Below are positions 51,511 to 63,100 of a stretch of DNA of 64,000 bases, in pieces (within the stretch, counting starts at the first letter, position 1; every line of letters begins with the position of its first letter). This DNA is from JACKIC01 sp964543795 (GTDB lineage Bacteria > Planctomycetota > UBA1135 > UBA2386). The translations under genes and the position numbers were made by a program. A model generated the notes under the pieces. That model was not told the DNA's origin. It made no database searches and was given only the letters and a program-made list of their open reading frames with translations. The stretch spans positions 1 to 64,000 of the forward strand of contig CAZIZN010000028.1 in NCBI GenBank assembly GCA_964543795.1, read 5' to 3'.

Positions 51511-52308
51511 ATGGAAACACGCTTCCTCCCCGTCGACGGCGCCCGCCTCGCCGTGCATGTCGCCGGCCGCGGTCCGCTCGCCCTGCTGCTGCACGGCTAC
51601 CCGCTCGACCACCGCATGTGGCTCGACACGCTGCGCGGCCCCCTCGCGGCGCAGCACACGCTGGTCGCGCTCGACCTCCGCGGCCACGGGCTGTCGCCGT
51701 GGTGCGGCGATGCGGTGCACACGATGGAGCGCTTCGCGGCCGATGCCGCGGCGGTCATCCGCGCGCTCAGCGACGAGCCGGTCGACGTGGTCGGCCTGTC
51801 GATGGGCGGCTACGTCGCGCTGAGCCTCTGGGCCGAACACCGGGAACTGGTGCGTTCCCTGGCGCTGGCGAACACGAAGGCGACCGCGGACACGGAAGCC
51901 GGCCGCAGCGCCCGCGCCGCGGCGATCGACACCGTGGTCGGCGAAGGCCGCCGTGCGATCGCCGATGCGATGCTGCCGAAGCTGCTCGCGAAGGACGGCG
52001 ATCCGCTGCTGCGCGCCCGCGTGCAGTCGATGATCGAGGGCACCGCGGTCGAGACCGTCGTCGCCGATCTGCGCGGCCTCGCGGCGCGGCCCGACCGCTC
52101 GGCGCTGCTGGCGACGATCGACCTGCCGGCGCTCGTGCTGGTCGGAGAGCACGATGCGATCACGCCGCTGGCGGACGCCGAGTTCCTCGCCAACGGCATC
52201 CCGGACGGACGTCTCGCCGTGCTGCCGGGCGCCGCGCACCTGACGCCGATGGAGGCGCCCGATGCGTTCGCGCAGGCGGTCGGAGCGCTGTGGGCGGCGC
52301 GGCCTTGA
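51511..52308 (+). CDS. Alpha/beta-fold hydrolase
   Basis: The 265-residue protein has the full catalytic layout: oxyanion-hole HGYPLDHRMW, nucleophile S97 in GLSMGG, acid D215 in GEHDAITP and H243 in GAAHLTPMEAP. This is the esterase/lactonase-like class. It starts 5 bases after the RNA methyltransferase stop and is likely co-transcribed. Substrate unknown. Confidence 0.88.
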   Translation: METRFLPVDGARLAVHVAGRGPLALLLHGYPLDHRMWLDTLRGPLAAQHTLVALDLRGHGLSPWCGDAVHTMERFAADAAAVIRALSDEPVDVVGLSMGGYVALSLWAEHRELVRSLALANTKATADTEAGRSARAAAIDTVVGEGRRAIADAMLPKLLAKDGDPLLRARVQSMIEGTAVETVVADLRGLAARPDRSALLATIDLPALVLVGEHDAITPLADAEFLANGIPDGRLAVLPGAAHLTPMEAPDAFAQAVGALWAARP

Positions 52309-52314
52309 CCCCGT

Positions 52315-52330
52315 CGGGGCGGCGGCCCCG
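52315..52330. terminator. Hairpin between convergent genes
   Basis: CGGGGC-GGCG-GCCCCG forms a perfect 6-bp stem with a 4-base loop filling most of the 22-base gap between the hydrolase and the convergent nnrE stop. Position suggests a two-way terminator, but there is no T tract. Confidence 0.4.
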
Positions 52331-52954
52331 TCAGGGCAACCCCAGCCCGACCACCTCGACCCGTCCACAGCACTTCGGCCCGTCGCCGATCACCATGCCG
52401 CGCTTGTGGGCCACGAAGGTCACGGTCACGTCGGCGTGGCACGCGGCCCCGAGCACCTGGCCGGTGTCCCCGTGCAGACCCGAGGGGATGTCCACGCTGA
52501 CCTTGCCGCCCACCGCACGATCGAACGCCAGGACCCACGCGCGCGCCTCGCCCCGCAGTTCGCGGTCGAGTCCCGTGCCGAAGAGCGCGTCGACCCAGAT
52601 CGCACCCACGTGTGCCGCGGGGTCGGGCAAGGCGCCGACCGCGACGGGCACGCCGGCCGCGCGCAGGATGCGCAGTTGCAACGCGGCGTCGGGCGCCTTG
52701 GCCGGGTCCGGTTCGGCGAGCAGGTGGATCGCGCAGCGTGCGGCACCGAGGTGACGGGCCGCGGCGAGCCCGTCGCCGCCGTTGTTGCCCGCACCCGCAA
52801 GGATCACGAAACGATCGCCGAGCCGGCGCGCGTGTTCGGCGACCGAGCGCGCCGCGTTCTCCATCAGCAGGATCGTCGGCATCCCGAGCCGCTGGCACGC
52901 GTCGCGGTCGATCGCCCGCGCCTCGGCGACGGAGAGCACGCGCCCGGTGCTCAT
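52331..52954 (-). CDS. nnrE: NAD(P)H-hydrate epimerase NnrE
   Basis: Repairs damaged NAD(P)HX by epimerising the hydrate. The 207-residue protein is only the YjeF N-terminal domain: LLMENAARSVAEH, LAGAGNNGGDGLAAARHL, WVDALFGTGLDREL, VSVDIPSGLHGDTG and the substrate loop TVTFVAHKRGM. The NnrD dehydratase half is absent, so the partner must be elsewhere. ATGA overlap with recG. Confidence 0.93.
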   Translation of the reverse strand: MSTGRVLSVAEARAIDRDACQRLGMPTILLMENAARSVAEHARRLGDRFVILAGAGNNGGDGLAAARHLGAARCAIHLLAEPDPAKAPDAALQLRILRAAGVPVAVGALPDPAAHVGAIWVDALFGTGLDRELRGEARAWVLAFDRAVGGKVSVDIPSGLHGDTGQVLGAACHADVTVTFVAHKRGMVIGDGPKCCGRVEVVGLGLP

Positions 52955-54918
52955 GCGCCACCCTCGGCGGCGACCGCGCGGCGCACCTGCAGCAGCAGTT
53001 CCAGATCCTCGGCGGGATCGAGCGCCCGCAGGTCGTGGAAACCGCTCTGCGCGGTGCCGAGCAGTTCGCCGCTGCCGCGCAGCGCGAGATCCGCCTCGGC
53101 CAGTTCGAAGCCGTCGGTCGTGCGGCACACGGCGGCGACGCGGTCGGTCCGCGGGCCGCACAGGAGCGCCAGTCCGCGCCTCGTGCCGCGGCCGACGCGG
53201 CCGCGCAGTTGGTGCAGGGTGGCGATGCCGAAACGCTCGGCGGCGACGACGACGATCAGCGTCGCCTCGGGCACGTCGATGCCGACCTCGAGCACGGTCG
53301 TCCCGACGAGCACGTCGAGCGAGCCGGTGCGGAAGGCCTCGAGCACGGCCCGCCGATCGGCGGCCTTCATGCGCCCGTGCACGCGGCCGCAGCGGAAGCG
53401 CCCGGCCAGCGCCTGCTCGACGCGCACCACGCCGCCCTTCTCGCCGTCCGCGCCCACCGCGGGGCAGACCACGAACACGCGCCCGCCGCGGCGGATCGCG
53501 CGGGCGATGCTGTGCATCGCCCGCGGCCAGCGCTCGGCGGGCAACTGGCGCGCCGGCACACGGCGGTGCCCTGTCGGCTTCTCGCGCAGCAGGACGACGT
53601 CGAGGTCGCCGAACAGCGTCAGCGCGAGCGTGCGGGGGATCGGCGTCGCCGTCATCACCAGCACGTGCGGATTGTCGCCCTTGTGCACGAGCGCCATGCG
53701 CTGGGCCACGCCGAACCGGTGCTGCTCGTCGACGATCACGAGCGACAGGCGGGGCAGGTCCGCGTCGCGGGCGAGCAACGCGTGCGTGCCGAACACCAGC
53801 TGCGGACCGCCGTCGCGCAGCGCTGCGGCCAGTTCGTCGCCCGCGCGTTGGCGCTGTGTCGCGGTGACCAGCAACACACGCACGTCGCTGCCTAGCAGCC
53901 AGCGCGAGACGTTCGCGTGGTGCTGCTCGGCGAGCACCTCGGTCGGCGCCAGGAAGGCGACCTGACCACCGCGCGCCACCACGGCGAGCGCCGCGGCGAT
54001 CGCCACCGCGGTCTTGCCGGTGCCGACGTCGCCTTGCAGCAGCATGCCGAGCGCCGCTGGTCCGGCGAGTCCCGCGAAGATGCGGTCGATGGCGGCCTCC
54101 TGGTCGGCGGTGAGCGCGAACGGGATGCGCGCCAGGATCCGCCGCCGCAGCACGGCGTCGACCGCGAACGGCCGCGCGGGCCGCTGCTGTCGGCTGCGCC
54201 TGGCCCGTTCCACGGCGGCGAACAGGCCCACCGCCTCGCGCAGCGCGAAGTGTCGGCGCGCGCGCTCGTGTTCGGCGTGATCCGCGGGCCGGTGCATCGC
54301 GAGCAGCAGCGACCGGGGGTCGCAGTCGTGCTCCGCGAGGCCGCGCGGCAGCGGCGGCAGGGCGAGGCGCGCCCAGTCGAGACGGTCGAGGCACAGCGCG
54401 ATCCAGCGCTGCAACCGCTCCGTCGACACGCCGTCGAACTCCGGGTAGCGCAGCTGGACGGCCCCCGCAGGCCGTGCATCCGCGGCGAGGATGCGCGCCT
54501 GCCCGAGCACGTAGCGGCCCTTCTGCCGCTGCAGTTCGCCCTCGACGACGCGCGGCTGCCCCACTGCGTACGCCTTGGCGAGCCACGGCTGGTTGTGGCA
54601 GCGGACCTCGAACAGCGCACCGTCCCTGGCGGCGAACACGACCGTGACCAGGGAGCGACGGCCGGGCAGGAACGAGCGCCGCACGGCATGCACGTGCCCG
54701 CCGATGCGCACCAGTTCGCCGATCGCCGCATCCTCGGGAACCGCGAGCGGGCGCAGCGGTCGACAGCGACGCGGGAAGCACGTCACGAAGTCGAGCACGG
54801 TGCACAAGCCCTGCGCCGCGAGCCGCCGCGCCGTCGTCGGACCGATGCCGGCGAGGCTCGACGCCGGCGCAGCCGGATCGAGGAGCGTCGTCGGGGCGTT
54901 GGCGAGGCGCGTCGGCAT
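52951..54918 (-). CDS. recG: ATP-dependent DNA helicase RecG
   Basis: Branched-DNA helicase that reverses stalled forks. The 655-residue protein has an N-terminal wedge domain (LAGIGPTTARRLAAQGLCTV, RIGGHVHAVRRSFLPGRRSL), Walker A LLQGDVGTGKTAVA, motif II DEQH in LVIVDEQHRFGVAQR, TATPIPRTLALTLFGDLDV and helicase C motifs (VGIDVPEATLIVVVAAERFG, LHQLRGRVGRG). The end (LRGSGELLGTAQSG) is typical. About 30 residues shorter than E. coli RecG. Confidence 0.95.
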   Translation of the reverse strand: MPTRLANAPTTLLDPAAPASSLAGIGPTTARRLAAQGLCTVLDFVTCFPRRCRPLRPLAVPEDAAIGELVRIGGHVHAVRRSFLPGRRSLVTVVFAARDGALFEVRCHNQPWLAKAYAVGQPRVVEGELQRQKGRYVLGQARILAADARPAGAVQLRYPEFDGVSTERLQRWIALCLDRLDWARLALPPLPRGLAEHDCDPRSLLLAMHRPADHAEHERARRHFALREAVGLFAAVERARRSRQQRPARPFAVDAVLRRRILARIPFALTADQEAAIDRIFAGLAGPAALGMLLQGDVGTGKTAVAIAAALAVVARGGQVAFLAPTEVLAEQHHANVSRWLLGSDVRVLLVTATQRQRAGDELAAALRDGGPQLVFGTHALLARDADLPRLSLVIVDEQHRFGVAQRMALVHKGDNPHVLVMTATPIPRTLALTLFGDLDVVLLREKPTGHRRVPARQLPAERWPRAMHSIARAIRRGGRVFVVCPAVGADGEKGGVVRVEQALAGRFRCGRVHGRMKAADRRAVLEAFRTGSLDVLVGTTVLEVGIDVPEATLIVVVAAERFGIATLHQLRGRVGRGTRRGLALLCGPRTDRVAAVCRTTDGFELAEADLALRGSGELLGTAQSGFHDLRALDPAEDLELLLQVRRAVAAEGGA

Positions 54919-54982
54919 CGACGAAACGTGTAGCCAACCGAGGCTCGCGGCGAAACGGCCGCTCGGCTAGCCTCTCGCCCGC

Positions 54983-56116
54983 GTGACCGAACTCAACGAG
55001 CGACAACTCGCGTATCTCGGCCAGTACGGCTTCGACGCCGACCTGCTCCGCCGCTGGCGCAAGGACGTGGCGGAGGGAAGGTTGTCGAAAGCGGCGAACG
55101 CCGTGACCGGCGACCTGCTGGCGCCGCCGCCGGGCACCATCCAGAAACTGCCCGCACGTTCCACGAAGGCCTATCGCGAGCTGGCGGCGGCCGGCAGCGA
55201 GGCGATCGCCAAGGGGCAGCTCGGCGTCGTCGTGCTCAACGGCGGCATGGCGACGCGCTTCGGCGGCGTCGTCAAGGGCGTCGTGCCCGTGCTCGGTCCC
55301 GACCGGACCTTCCTCGCCCTGTGCGTCGAGGATGCCCTGCGCGCCGGGCGCCAGTGCGGTGGCCGCATCCCGTTCTTCGCGATGAACAGCTTCGCCACCG
55401 ACGCGGCGACGAAGCAGCACTTCGCCGAACACCGCGACTTCGGCGCCGCGCCGGGCCAGATCGAACACTTCACGCAGTTCGTGTCCGTGCGCATGACGCA
55501 GAGCGGCGAACTGTTCGAGACCGCCCCCGGCGAGATCTCGCCCTACGGCCCCGGCCACGGCGACTTCGCCGCCGCCTTCCGCGCCTGCGGTGCGCTGCGG
55601 CGGTTCCTCGACGCGGGCGGGCGCTACCTGCTCGTCAAGAACGTCGACAACCTCGGCGCGCGCGTCGATCCCGCGATCCTCGGCCACCACATCCGCTCTG
55701 GGTGCGAGGCGACCGTCGAGGTCGCCCCGAAGTGGCCGGAGGACGTCGGCGGCTCGCCCTACCTGTACCTCGGCCGCACCCAGCTCGTCGAACAGGTGCG
55801 TTACCCGGAGGGCTTCGATCCCAACATCGTCGACGTGTTCAACACCAACACGTTCACCTTCTCCGCGGCCGCGCTCGACCGCGACTTCGACCTCGGCTGG
55901 TACTACGTCGAGAAGACGGTCGACGGCCGCAAGGCCGTGCAGATCGAGCATCTCATCGGCGAGATGACGGCGCACCTCCCGACCGGCTTCCTGCAGGTGC
56001 GCCGCAACGGCCGGGAGTCCAGGTTCCTGCCGGTGAAGACGCCCGAGGATCTCGACGCCGCGCGCGACGAGATCCGCGAGATGTACGACGGCGGGACGGG
56101 TGACGAAGCCGCGTGA
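54983..56116 (+). CDS. UDPGP-family UTP-sugar-1-phosphate uridylyltransferase
   Basis: Makes a UDP-sugar, probably UDP-glucose or UDP-GlcNAc, for glycan or lipid synthesis. The 377-residue protein has the nucleotide-binding VVVLNGGMATRFGGVVKG, FFAMNSFATDAATKQHF, ISPYGPGHGDFAAAF, LVKNVDNLGARVDPAILG and VDVFNTNTFTFSAAAL, the eukaryotic-like UDPGP pattern rather than GalU. The GTG start follows directly after a TAGCCT box, so a short or absent leader is possible. It may feed the neighbouring glycosyltransferases. Confidence 0.85.
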   Translation: MTELNERQLAYLGQYGFDADLLRRWRKDVAEGRLSKAANAVTGDLLAPPPGTIQKLPARSTKAYRELAAAGSEAIAKGQLGVVVLNGGMATRFGGVVKGVVPVLGPDRTFLALCVEDALRAGRQCGGRIPFFAMNSFATDAATKQHFAEHRDFGAAPGQIEHFTQFVSVRMTQSGELFETAPGEISPYGPGHGDFAAAFRACGALRRFLDAGGRYLLVKNVDNLGARVDPAILGHHIRSGCEATVEVAPKWPEDVGGSPYLYLGRTQLVEQVRYPEGFDPNIVDVFNTNTFTFSAAALDRDFDLGWYYVEKTVDGRKAVQIEHLIGEMTAHLPTGFLQVRRNGRESRFLPVKTPEDLDAARDEIREMYDGGTGDEAA

Positions 56117-56128
56117 CCGTGCGGCGGT

Positions 56129-57151
56129 TCAACGCCCCGCGCCCTTGTACTCGATGAGGCGGCCCGGCCCGCCGCGCAGGCGCCGCCAGCAGTAGACGAA
56201 CATGCCCTGCACTGCCGGCCACTTGGCGAGCAGGCAGAAGGTGGCAAAGCAGTCGGCATCGGCCGCAGGCCAACGGCGCGCCGCGTGGCGCCGGATGCGC
56301 CGCCACAGCAGCGAGTAGGCGGCGGCGACGAGCAGGGCCGCACCGCTCCACGCGGCCCACGGCGGCGCGCCCGACCCTTGCGCGACGACCGCCGCGACGG
56401 CCGCGCCGGCAGGTACGCCGACGACCCAGAACAGGTGGCTGAAGGCCTGCCGGGCGCGGGGATACGCCAGGCCGTGGCGCCCGAGCCCTTCGCCCTCGAC
56501 GTAGCCGGCGCGCACGGCGCGGCGCCACCACTGGCCGAAGCGGTGCATCGCGGCGTCGTGAACCGTCATCGGCGCGTCGATGCGCCGGATGCGCCAGCCT
56601 TCGGCGCGAAGCCGGCGGCACAGGTCGGGCTCCTCGCCGGCGATCAGCGTCGGGTCGTAACCGCCGACCGCGGCGAGCGGCTCCGCCCGCATCAGGGCGT
56701 CGCCGCCGCAAGCCTCCACTTCGCCGACCGGCACGTCCCATTCGAGGTCGATGACCCGGTTGTAGCGCGATGCGTCGCGTTCGCGCTCGCGCCGCCGTCC
56801 GAACACGACCGCGAGACGATCCTCGGCGGCCATCGCCGCGCGCGCCGCCTCGAGCCAGCCGGCCTCGATCACGCAGTCGCCGTCGACGAACTGGACGAAG
56901 GCGAGCCGGGGCAGGCGTTCGCGCAGTCGGGCGAACCCCGCGTTGCGCGCCCGTGCCGCGGTGAACGGCACGGCGAGGTCGAGGTCCACGACCTCGGCGC
57001 CGGCGGACCGGGCAGCCGCTGCGCTGCCGTCGGTCGAACCCGAATCGACGTAGACGGCGCGCGTGACGAGGGGGCCCAACGAGGACAGGCAGCGGCGCAA
57101 CCTCTCGCCCTCGTTGCGACCGATGACGACGATGCCGAGGTCGCCGTCCAT
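56129..57151 (-). CDS. Family 2 glycosyltransferase
   Basis: The 340-residue protein has a GT-A domain: IVVIGRNEGERLRRCLSSL, VYVDSGSTDGSAAAA, the DxD motif in FVQFVDGDCVIEAGWL, and ACGGDALMRAEPLAAVGGYD with the acceptor ED motif GEEPDLCRRLRAEGWR. C-terminal hydrophobic segments (VVGVPAGAAVAAVVA, ALLVAAAYSLLW) suggest membrane association. It follows the PKS gene by 3 bases, so it is co-transcribed with it and may glycosylate its product. Confidence 0.88.
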   Translation of the reverse strand: MDGDLGIVVIGRNEGERLRRCLSSLGPLVTRAVYVDSGSTDGSAAAARSAGAEVVDLDLAVPFTAARARNAGFARLRERLPRLAFVQFVDGDCVIEAGWLEAARAAMAAEDRLAVVFGRRRERERDASRYNRVIDLEWDVPVGEVEACGGDALMRAEPLAAVGGYDPTLIAGEEPDLCRRLRAEGWRIRRIDAPMTVHDAAMHRFGQWWRRAVRAGYVEGEGLGRHGLAYPRARQAFSHLFWVVGVPAGAAVAAVVAQGSGAPPWAAWSGAALLVAAAYSLLWRRIRRHAARRWPAADADCFATFCLLAKWPAVQGMFVYCWRRLRGGPGRLIEYKGAGR

Positions 57152-57154
57152 CGC

Positions 57155-60100
57155 TCAGACGAGCGCCGGTGCGCGCGCTGCCGGCGCGGCTGCGGGACGG
57201 GTCGCCGCGTCGATCGCGCGCCGCACCTCCGCGGCCAGCGAGCGCACGTTCGGCTCAAGCACCATGCTGTCGTGGTCGCCCGGCACCTCGACGACGTGCA
57301 GTTCGCGCACGTAGGGCGTCCAGCGGTTGTCGTGATGCACCAGCATGCGGTCCTTGTTCGCGTAGCGGCCACCGCCCAGGTCGTACACCTTGGGCAGCGG
57401 CGGACGGAACAGCCAGACGCGCAGCGGCTGGGGCTCGAGTCGATAGGCGTCCAGCGCCTTGCGGAACGCGATCTCGATCGCCTCGGAATGGAAGGTGGCA
57501 GGTTCCTCGACCAGCGGCTCGCCGCCGAGGCGGCGCTGCACCTTCTCCATCTCCCAGCGCAGCCGATTGCGGACCATCTGCCAGAGGTGGCCGACCCCGC
57601 CCCTGCGCAGCCTCTGCCACTGGATCTTCAGGCGATCGAGGCGTCCCGCCCATTCGAAGCCCGGCAGCGGCGTGTCCAGCATCACGAGGATCGACACCTC
57701 CTCGCCGGCCGCGCGCAGCTGCCGCGCCATCTCGTACGCGGTGAGTCCGCCACCCGAGAATCCGCCGAGCAGGTAGGGTCCGTGGGGCTGCACCGAGCGC
57801 ACCTCTTCGAGGTAGTCGCGCGCCGCCTCCTCGAAGGTCGTGTGCGGCTGCATGTCGCCGAACAGGCCGCGGGCCTGCAGGCCGTAGAACGGCCGGTCGG
57901 CGCCGATCAGCTGCGCCAGGTGACGCAGGTTGAGCACGTTGCCGAACATTCCCGCGACGAGGAAGAACGGCGTGCCGTCGCCGTGACGGCTCGGGTGCAT
58001 CGCCACGAGGTGGCGGTAGCGACTCTGCGGTGCCGGGGCGGCCGCCGGCGACGGAAGGCTGCTCGCACCGGCAACGCCGTCCTGACGCATCCGCGCCGCG
58101 AGCGCTTCGATCGTCGGCGCCTCGAACAACACGGACATCGGATAGTCGATGCGGTACGTCTTCTTGATCTTCGCGAACAGTCGCACCGCGATCAGCGAAT
58201 GGCCACCGAGGGCGAAGAAGTCGTCCTTGACGCCGACGGCGTCGATGCCCAACAGCTCCTCCCACAGGCGGACCAGTCCCTGTTCGACGTCGTCGCGCGG
58301 CGCCACGTATTCGTTGTCGAGTTCCGGCCGCGCGAAGCGGGTGCCGGCGTTGTCCGGGACCAGCTGCACCTTGCCGAGTTCTTCGAGCAGCCCAGGCAGC
58401 GGCACGGGCGTCAACACCGTCTCGACCGGCAGCTCGCCGGCGAGCACGCGGGCCAAGGCCTCCACACCCTCGGCCTGACGGATGCCCTTCTGGATGTTCT
58501 CGGCGAGCAGCTGCTCCGCGCCGCTGACCGCGCCCCGGGGTGCATGGTCCGGCTTCGCCGCCACCGGCGCGCCGGCGAGCGCGAACTCCTGGTCGGCGGC
58601 GAGCCGCCGCATCTGGAAGCCCTCGATCTCCACGAGCACGCGGCCGTCGGGCGCCGCGAGCACGAGGTCCGTCGACACGAGGTCGCCGCCGGTGCCGAGG
58701 GCGACACAGCGCCGGACCCAGCTGCGCACCTCGCGGGGCAGCCGATCGTGCACGCGGAAGCTGCGGTAGGCCAGCGGCACCCAGAGGTTCCTGGGGTCGT
58801 ATCCGGGCACGAGTTCCATCGCGTAGCCGGTGGCGAGATCCAGAAGGGCCGGATGCAGGCGGTGCGACGCGAGGTCGCCGGCGAAGGACTCGTCGAGCGC
58901 GACCGTGGCGAGGGCCTCGCCGTCGCCGTAGCGCAGTTCGCGCACGACGCGCCAACGCGGTCCGAAGCGCAGGTTGGCCTCCTGCGGCGACGGGATCCAG
59001 TCGGCGCCGACCGGCCGCCGCACGTCGAGACACCGAGCCGAGATCGCGGCGAGATCGACGCGTTCGGGCGGCTGCAGGTGGCCGAGCACGATGCGCGCCT
59101 GGGCGTGGGTCTGCCAGCCGTGCTTGCCGCTGCCGCCCGGTTCGTCGAGCACGACCTCGCTCTCGACCTCCAGTTCGTAGCCCTCGATGCTGCGTCGCAG
59201 GTGCGCGCGGATCGCGCGCGACTGACCGTCCGGCACGTACAACGGGCGGAAGAAGTAGAGGTCGCGCACCTCGAACGGCATCGACTCGCCTACAGCGGCG
59301 AGCGACTCGGCCGCGAGTTCGAGGAAGCCCGTGCCGGGCACGAGGGCGTGCCCCTGCCCCGTGCGATGTTCATCGAGCAGCCAGTGCGTGCTCGCCGCGA
59401 GTCGGCCCGTGAGCACGGCCTCGTCCGCCGTGACCTGCACCTTCTCCTGCAGCAGCGGTTGCGCGATAGCCTCGGGCCTGCCCGCCTCGGCCGCGCGACC
59501 CGCGTCGAGCGACGCCGTCATGCCGACGCGGTTCCAGGTGCCCCATTGCAGGGCCACGGTGGGCCGACCGGCCGCCGAACGCTGGCGCGCGAGGGCGTTG
59601 AGGAACGCGTTCGCCGCGACGTAGTCGACCTGGCCCGGCGGCCCGAGGATCGCGCTCGTCGACGAGAACAGCACGGTGAAGTCGAGCGGCTCGTCGCCGA
59701 GCACCTCCGCCAGCACGAGCGAACCCTGGACCTTGGGGGCGAGCACGCGCTCGATCGTCGCCTGCTCCTTGTTCGCCATCAGCTCGTCCTGGACGACGCC
59801 GGCCGCGTGGAACACGCCGTGCACGGGACCGAAGCGTCCGCGCGCCTCGGCGATCGCCGCGCGCAGCTGCACGACGTCGGCGATGTCGGCGGTCGCGACG
59901 TGCACCTCGGCTCCGAGCGACTCGAGCCAGCGCACCTTCTGGATCGCCTGCGAGACCGGGCCGGGCGCCGAGGCGAGGTGGCGGTCCCACTGGTCGCGCG
60001 GCGGCAGGCTGCGGCGCGTCACCAGGATCAGTCGGGCGCGGCTGGTGCGGGCGAGCCACTCGGCGACCAACGAAGCGATCCCGCCCAGGCCGCCGGTGAT

Positions 60101-63100
60101 CAGGTAGGTGCCGCGTTCGCGCAGACGCGCCGGCAATTCGGTGCGCGCCGGCGGCAGTTCCCGGGCCGCGTGCGCAAGCCGGCTGCGGGTGTCGCCCCGC
60201 CAGGCGAACTGTCCCGAGTCGCGCGCCGCGAGTTCCCGCTCGGCCACCGCCGCGAGCTGGTCGAGAGCGCCGCGATCGGTTCGGCCCCACCGGTCGAGCC
60301 GGACCTCCAGGTCGACGACGCGGCACTGCACTCCCGGCAGTTCCCGCGGCATGCAGAGGCCCGGCCCCAGCACGAGCGCCTTCTCGGGACGCACCGCAGC
60401 GATCCGCGCGGCGTCGGCAGGGCCGTCGAGTTCGTTGGCGAACACGACGATGCGGCAGTCCTCGGGCAGATCCTCGCCGCCGAGCGCCTGCGCGAGGAAG
60501 AAGAGGCTGTAGAAGCCCTGCTCCTCGCAGCGGTGGAAGAAGCTCGATCCGGGGCGGAAGCCGTGGTCCCTGGTCAGGAGCCAGAGGTGGGCGACGCCGC
60601 GCAGCTGACGCCCGCTGGCCGCCAGTTCGCGCAGGAGCGCGTCGTAGCCTTCGCGGCCGAGTTCGGGCGCGATCGCGTAACGCCCCTCGCCGAGCTTGCC
60701 GAAGCTGTCGCCGAGGTGCACCTCGACGACGTCGAGCTTGCGGCCGCGCAGCCGCGCCGCGAGGCGCTTGCCGACGCCGAGTTCGTCCACGAACACCAGC
60801 CAGGTACCGGGTTCGGCGGCGGCGGCCGGGGCCGGCGCGTCGCAGCGCTGCCACTCCGGCACCCACTGCCACTTCGCGACGTCGTCGACCCGATCGTTCG
60901 TCCCGGTGCGATCCTCCTGGCCCGCGGGATCGGCATCGACCCAGTATCGCTGGTGCCGGAACGCATACGTAGGCAGCGACAGACGCCGACGCGGCACCGG
61001 CACGAGATCCTCGAGCGGCACCTCGACGCCGGCGGCCCAGAGGCGTGCGTGTGCGCTCCGCCAGTAGACCTCGTCGTCGATGCGCTCCTCGGGGTGACGC
61101 AGCGACGGGATCGCGCTGCGATCCGCGGTCCAGGACGGGTGGAGGCGGACGAGCGAACTCAGGGTCCGCCCGGGCCCGACCTCGACGAACACGTTGCGCC
61201 CATCGCGCACCAGCAGGTCGACACCCGCGGCGAACAGCACCGTGTTGCGCAGGTGATCGACCCAGTACTGGGGCGAGGTCGCCTGCTGTTCGGTGATCCA
61301 GGTACCCGTGCGATTCGAGACGAACGCCAGCTTCGGCGCCGAGAACCGCATCGTGCGCAGGAAGGCGCCGAACTCGTCCAGGACCGGGTCGAGCATGCGC
61401 GAGTGCCCGGCGACCGGGATGCGCAGGACCTGGCACTCGATGCCTTCCTCGGCCAGCTTCGCCGCGAACGCGTGCACCTCTGCCGCCGGGCCCGAGATCA
61501 CGCAGAGTTCGGGAGCGTTCACCGTGGCGAGGTCCAGGGACGCGGGCATGCGCCGCTGGCACTCCGCTGCCGACAACGGGACGCTGATCATCGCGCCGCC
61601 CTGGAGCGGCTCGAGCAGGCGGCCGCGCAGGGCCACGAGTCGCAGGCAGTCCTCGAACGAGAAGACGCCCGCGAGGCACGCCGCGGAATACTCGCCGAGG
61701 CTGTGGCCGAGCAGCGCCGTCGGCCGCACGCCGCGGGCCAGCCAGCACTGGGCCAGGGAGTACTCGACGAGGAAGATCAACGGCAGCTGGATGCTCAGTC
61801 GATCGAGCTGGCGATCGACCTCGGCAGCGTCCATCGCGTCGCCCAACCACAACTCACGCACGTCCACGTCGACGAGCCCCGCCAGTTGCCGCAGACCGCG
61901 GTCGGCGTGCTCGCGGAACAGGACGTCGGTGGCGTAGAGACCCCTGGCCATGTGGCGGTGCTGTGCACCACCGCCGGGGAAGAGGAACACGACCTTGGCC
62001 GACTCCGTGGCCGTGTGCGTGTGGACCTGCTTCTGCTCCTCGCCCTCGAGCAGGCGCAGGGCATGCTCACGATCGCGGAATGCCGTCACGCGCCGTTTCG
62101 GGAACGCCTGACGGCCGTGGGCGAGCGTGCTGGCGACGTCCAGTACGTGCTGATCCGGATGGGCACGCAGGTGCGCGGCGAGGCGGCGGGCATAGTCGTC
62201 GAGCGAGCGCGCGTTGCGCGCCGACCAGACCAGCACGCCGGGCAGGGTCGCGGAACCGGCCAGGCTCGCCGGCTCGACGTTCGGCGCCTCCGCCAGGACG
62301 ACGTGCGCATTCGTGCCACCGACGCCGAGCGAATTGACGCTCGCGTAGCGCGGCTTGCCGCCGCGCCGCCAGGGCCGCAACCGGTCGTTGACGTAGAACG
62401 GACTGTTGACGAAGTCGATCAGCGGGTTGGGAGCCTCGAAGTTGAGGCTCGGCGGGATCTCCTCGTGGTGCAGCGAGAGGCACGCCTTGATGAAGCTGGC
62501 GGCACCCGCGGCCGTGTCGAGGTGACCTATGTTCGTCTTCACCGAGCCGAGGCCGCAGTACTGGCGTCGCTTCGAGCCGGCGAACGCCTGCGTGAGCGCC
62601 GACACCTCGATAGGGTCGCCGATCTCGGTACCGGTGCCGTGGCACTCGACGTAGGAGATGTCGTCGGGATCGACCCCGGCGAGCGCCATGGCCTCTGCCA
62701 TCGCCGCGGCCTGGCCGTCCACGCTGGGCGCCAGGTAGCCGACCTTGCGCGCACCGTCGTTGTTGACCGACGACCCCTTGACGACGGCGTAGACGTGGTC
62801 GCCGTCCTGCAGCGCATCGGCGAGGCGGCGCAGCACGACGACGGTCGCGCCGCTGCCGAAGACCGTTCCCCTCGAACGATGATCGAAGGCGCGGCAGTGC
62901 CCGTCGGGCGACAGCACCTCGCCCTCGTGGTAGACGTAGCCGCGCCGGTGCGGGATCTCGAACGTCACGCCGCCCGCCACCGCCATGTCGCACTCCCCGC
63001 TCAACAGGCTCTGCGCGGCGTAGTGGATCGCGACGAGGGAGGTCGAGCAGGCGGTCTGGATGTTGATGCTCGGGCCGCGCAGATCGAGGCAGTAGGAGAC

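Noticed and set aside
53892..54731. Alternative minus-strand frame of 279 codons inside recG
   Set aside because: Overlaps the conserved RecG wedge domain in another frame and is Arg/Ser-rich with no motif.
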